Source: Deltaproteobacteria bacterium (GTDB lineage: Bacteria > Desulfobacterota > Desulfobacteria > Desulfobacterales > B30-G6). From it: 6,579 bases of DNA. The notes beneath the pieces were generated by a model. It was not told where the DNA came from, made no database searches, and saw nothing but the letters and a program-made list of their open reading frames with translations. The position numbers and the translations under genes are program-made. Below are positions 4,512 to 6,579 of this stretch, piece after piece. Position 1 is the first letter of the stretch. Every line of letters starts with the position of its first letter. The stretch is from the NCBI GenBank assembly GCA_003647375.1, contig QMMS01000250.1, forward strand, positions 1 through 6,579, given 5' to 3'.

Positions 4512-6578
4512 TTATACTTTTGTGGGTTCTTCTTCTGCGGCGGCGGAGGGTTCTTCTTCAACTGTAGTCTCTTCAATTTCTTCTTCTTTCTTTTCTAAAG
4601 GTTCAACCAAACCTCTATCTTCTAATACTTGTTGACGAATCTTTATAAATTCTTCTGGGTGCTCAGAGAAATAAGCAACAACATTATCAAGGCCCTGTCC
4701 TATTTTGTGTCCTTGATACGAGTACCAAGAACCTGCTTTTTGAATAACGTTATCTTTAACAGCTTCTGATAGTAAGTCTTTTTCTTTATTGATTCCTTTA
4801 CCAAATATAATCTCAAATTCTGCTATCTTTTTTGGTGCAGCCATCTTGTTTTTGACAACAACAACCTTTGTTTGATTCCCAAGAACGTCATCTTTCTTTC
4901 CTACATCTCCTGTCCTACTTACTCTTAGTCTGACCGAAGAATAAAAGGCTAAAGCATTTCCTCCAGACGTAACCTCCGGCGAGTTATGAACAACAATACC
5001 ATTTTTTATCCCTCCAACCATATAATTATGATTTCCTTCGACTGTAATGTCAAATTTACGTTTGTTTCTCATTTGTCTAAGTGAAGCTTCTCGTATTTCT
5101 TTAATAGAAACTTCTTGAGTTTTAAAAACTTCAGAATTAGATAAGACAAAATCTTTATATTGTCCTTGAAATTTCTCAGGAAGCTTGTATTGCATACAGC
5201 TTGGAACATAGCTTGCGATTTCATTAGCTAAGAGATCTGTTGCTTTAGTTAAAAAATGAACACATCCATCTGTCAATGTATATTCACAGTCAAAACCAAG
5301 TAGTTTTAATTTAGAAGTAATTTCCTCTAGTTTAATTTGATTACCTTTAAATCTTTTTACGGAAATATTATATCTGCGATGTCCATTGTTTGTGTCAAAG
5401 TGACCATCATCCATAATCCACAGGGCCATTCCTAGTGAAGAATATCTTTCAAGAAAAAACATAGGATCTCGTGTTCCTATGTCTCTTTTTGCTTTTGCCA
5501 ACTCATAACTATACTTTGTTTGGTACTGAAGTCCTCTGCTTATTTCTTTTTTTGTTACCGAAAAGAATGGAGCAAGTTTGTTAAGTTTCCAGTTAATATA
5601 TTCTATATTTTGGTTGTCTTGTAATCTTAAACAAGCAGAGTTATAGCTGACAGGAGAAAGGTGACTGTCTCCTATTAGGATTGCATTCATAAAGTCACCA
5701 AAAGAACCATTTATCGTTTCTTTATATTTTGAAATTAACTTGTCTTCATAAGAAAGATTACTTGCTTTTTTCCAACCTAAAGATGTAAGTATTTTGTGGT
5801 CTGGAGTACAACAGAATCCATAACGACCTCCACCTTCGATAGACTCTGTTTTGATATGTATAAAATCTGATCTTTCCGAGACTTTCCCATTGTCATGCCA
5901 GTTTGTAATAGGTTTTGTTTCTATTCTCTTTGTATCAGCGTTGATACAATATACTTCTCCCTTTATTTGTTTGTCAACTACTTCTCCAATAGGTAGGCTC
6001 CTGCCGTCTTTAAAGTTAAGAAGAGTATCATAATGAAAACAACCGAACATTACACCGATTTTCATTCGGAGTTGGTTTGTAAATATCAATGTACAATTAG
6101 CACTATTTAATGTGCCCGCTAACATTCTTAGAGCTTTAGACATCATTCTAGCTTGGACACCAATAGAATGATCTTCCATCTCTCCTTCTAGTTCTGCTTT
6201 AGGAACTAAAGCAGCAACAGAATCAACTATAATAAGATCTACTTCCCCAGATCTGGCTAGCATGTTAGCTGTATTTAATGCTTCTTCTCCACAAAAAGGC
6301 TGAATGATAATCAGCTCTTCTAGGTCTACTCCAAGTGAAACCGCATAAACAACATCTAAAGCGGCTTCTGCATCTATAAAAGCCGCTCTTCCTCCTTGTT
6401 TTTGACACTCAACAACAGCATGAAGACACATACTACTTTTTCCAGCGCTAGCAGGACCGAAAACTTCGATTACTCTTCCTTTAGGGTACCCTCCAATGCC
6501 TAGCGCAGTGTCTAAAGCAATTGAACCAGTTGAAATAGCGTTCTCTCTATCTGGCATGGTCTCTTCTGTATAGACCAT
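4512..6578 (-). CDS. recA: RecA recombinase with an in-frame intein, N-terminus cut by the window edge
   Basis: RecA binds single-stranded DNA, hydrolyses ATP and drives strand exchange. The exteins (residues 1-179 and 533-688) show bacterial-type RecA: Walker A GPASAGKS (41-48), the catalytic Glu in GEEAL (E98), Walker [11 protein letters not shown] (115-124), loop L1 [16 protein letters not shown] (131-146), the [12 protein letters not shown] strand, and after the intein [14 protein letters not shown] (L2), VVKNKMAAP and [14 protein letters not shown] (616-629), then an acidic tail. The first Met (6578-6576) aligns with the Met of the GSIM motif about 30-40 residues inside normal RecA, and only one base precedes it, so the true start is almost surely outside the window. 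Walker A has Ala for the usual Glu at its third position, and Ser for the final Thr, both deviations from E. coli RecA. Splicing is required to rebuild L2, so activity depends on the intein. This is the most upstream visible gene of the strand; promoter not seen. Confidence 0.96.
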   Translation of the reverse strand: MVYTEETMPDRENAISTGSIALDTALGIGGYPKGRVIEVFGPASAGKSSMCLHAVVECQKQGGRAAFIDAEAALDVVYAVSLGVDLEELIIIQPFCGEEALNTANMLARSGEVDLIIVDSVAALVPKAELEGEMEDHSIGVQARMMSKALRMLAGTLNSANCTLIFTNQLRMKIGVMFGCFHYDTLLNFKDGRSLPIGEVVDKQIKGEVYCINADTKRIETKPITNWHDNGKVSERSDFIHIKTESIEGGGRYGFCCTPDHKILTSLGWKKASNLSYEDKLISKYKETINGSFGDFMNAILIGDSHLSPVSYNSACLRLQDNQNIEYINWKLNKLAPFFSVTKKEISRGLQYQTKYSYELAKAKRDIGTRDPMFFLERYSSLGMALWIMDDGHFDTNNGHRRYNISVKRFKGNQIKLEEITSKLKLLGFDCEYTLTDGCVHFLTKATDLLANEIASYVPSCMQYKLPEKFQGQYKDFVLSNSEVFKTQEVSIKEIREASLRQMRNKRKFDITVEGNHNYMVGGIKNGIVVHNSPEVTSGGNALAFYSSVRLRVSRTGDVGKKDDVLGNQTKVVVVKNKMAAPKKIAEFEIIFGKGINKEKDLLSEAVKDNVIQKAGSWYSYQGHKIGQGLDNVVAYFSEHPEEFIKIRQQVLEDRGLVEPLEKKEEEIEETTVEEEPSAAAEEEPTKV
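4524..4559 (-). repeat. 12-bp direct repeat in the recA acidic tail
   Basis: GAAGAAGAACCC (encoding EEEP) occurs at 4559-4548 and again at 4535-4524, separated by 12 bases of GC-rich sequence coding for Ser and three Ala. It looks like a small in-frame duplication or slippage product in the disordered C-terminal tail of RecA and keeps the frame. The tail is acidic, as is usual in RecA, where it tempers DNA binding. Confidence 0.6.
4983..6041 (-). mobile_element. RecA intein (353 aa) inserted in DNA-binding loop L2
   Basis: A self-splicing protein element splits RecA between G179 and S533 (IGVMFG / SPEV). All splicing residues are visible: Cys180 as intein residue 1 ([10 protein letters not shown], block A), the block B TPDH motif (T258, H261) after GFCC, block [16 protein letters not shown] (509-523) with D510 and H517, and the end GIVVHN with penultimate H531, N532, then Ser +1. 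It should therefore be splicing-competent. Size fits a full intein with an endonuclease domain rather than a mini-intein (about 130-150 aa). From memory, mycobacterial RecA inteins occupy two sites and the M. leprae one is at this L2 position; this needs an alignment to confirm. Confidence 0.95.
5139..5726 (-). other. LAGLIDADG-type homing endonuclease domain inside the intein
   Basis: Between the splicing blocks, about residues 285-480, there are two LAGLIDADG-type helices in degenerate form: [11 protein letters not shown] (298-308, acidic residue D304) and [11 protein letters not shown] (385-395, D391). This LLGDG-x-L / W-x-MDDG style is that of the LAGLIDADG_2 group known from intron-encoded endonucleases and some inteins. 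Both catalytic acids remain and the frame is unbroken, so the enzyme may still cut intein-less recA alleles at the insertion site and spread the element. Ser replaces the usual Gly after D304, so activity is not certain. Domain limits are approximate. Confidence 0.85.
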
Positions 6579-6579
6579 A

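Noticed and set aside
4318..4635. Open plus-strand frame of 105 codons across the recA end and membrane gene
   Set aside because: It is antisense to recA and the membrane gene; its Ser-rich product is the complement of the acidic GAA-rich RecA tail, and it has no ribosome site of note.
6554..6578. True recA start at the ATG at 6578 (or at the next Met)
   Set aside because: Alignment of ISTGS and of the preceding Met with RecA's GSIM motif shows that the N-terminal helix and linker are missing, and the frame is open to the window edge, so this Met is most likely internal.
1..6579. CRISPR array, tRNA or rRNA genes, transposon ends
   Set aside because: No regularly spaced repeats, cloverleaf-like sequence, rRNA-like stretch, transposase frame or terminal inverted repeats were seen; nearly all the sequence is coding.

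Overview
The window looks like part of a tailed-phage (or prophage/plasmid-like) genome rather than an ordinary bacterial chromosome. It is AT-rich by eye, every supportable gene lies on the minus strand, and neighbouring genes overlap or sit within about 30 bases of each other. Several small genes of unknown function are packed between larger ones, no terminator or promoter separates them, and the recA gene carries an intein. Starts rely on purine-rich Shine-Dalgarno sites (several share a GAAAGG core) and often use TTG or GTG, which is compatible with, but does not prove, a Gram-positive host. The host cannot be named from this sequence. No recoding is needed: all frames read in the standard bacterial code.

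In the direction of transcription (from position 6579 down to 1) the layout is as follows. (1) recA, cut by the window edge at its N-terminus and interrupted at DNA-binding loop L2 by a 353-residue intein with a LAGLIDADG-type homing endonuclease. (2) A 75-aa two-helix membrane protein. (3) A 96-aa soluble protein of unknown function. (4) A MoxR-family AAA+ ATPase strongly resembling the catalytic part of E. coli RavA. (5) A von Willebrand factor A (VWA) protein with a complete MIDAS motif, resembling ViaA. (6) A 314-aa protein of unknown function whose layout recalls a phage family (DUF6744, from memory). (7) A 74-aa acidic protein. (8) The first 39 codons of a further gene, running off the window, that resembles a short phage protein family (DUF7666, from memory).

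The genes after recA form one overlapping chain: 11 nt, 26 nt, 1 nt, 3-nt gap, 7 nt, 11 nt. The 1-nt TAGTG junction between ATPase and VWA genes implies translational coupling, and hence co-production of an ATPase/MIDAS-adaptor pair. The main points of interest are the viral-style RavA-ViaA-like module with a candidate third component immediately after it, its linkage to an intein-bearing recA, and a small membrane protein just upstream that could place the module at the membrane. The function of the module here is inference only.
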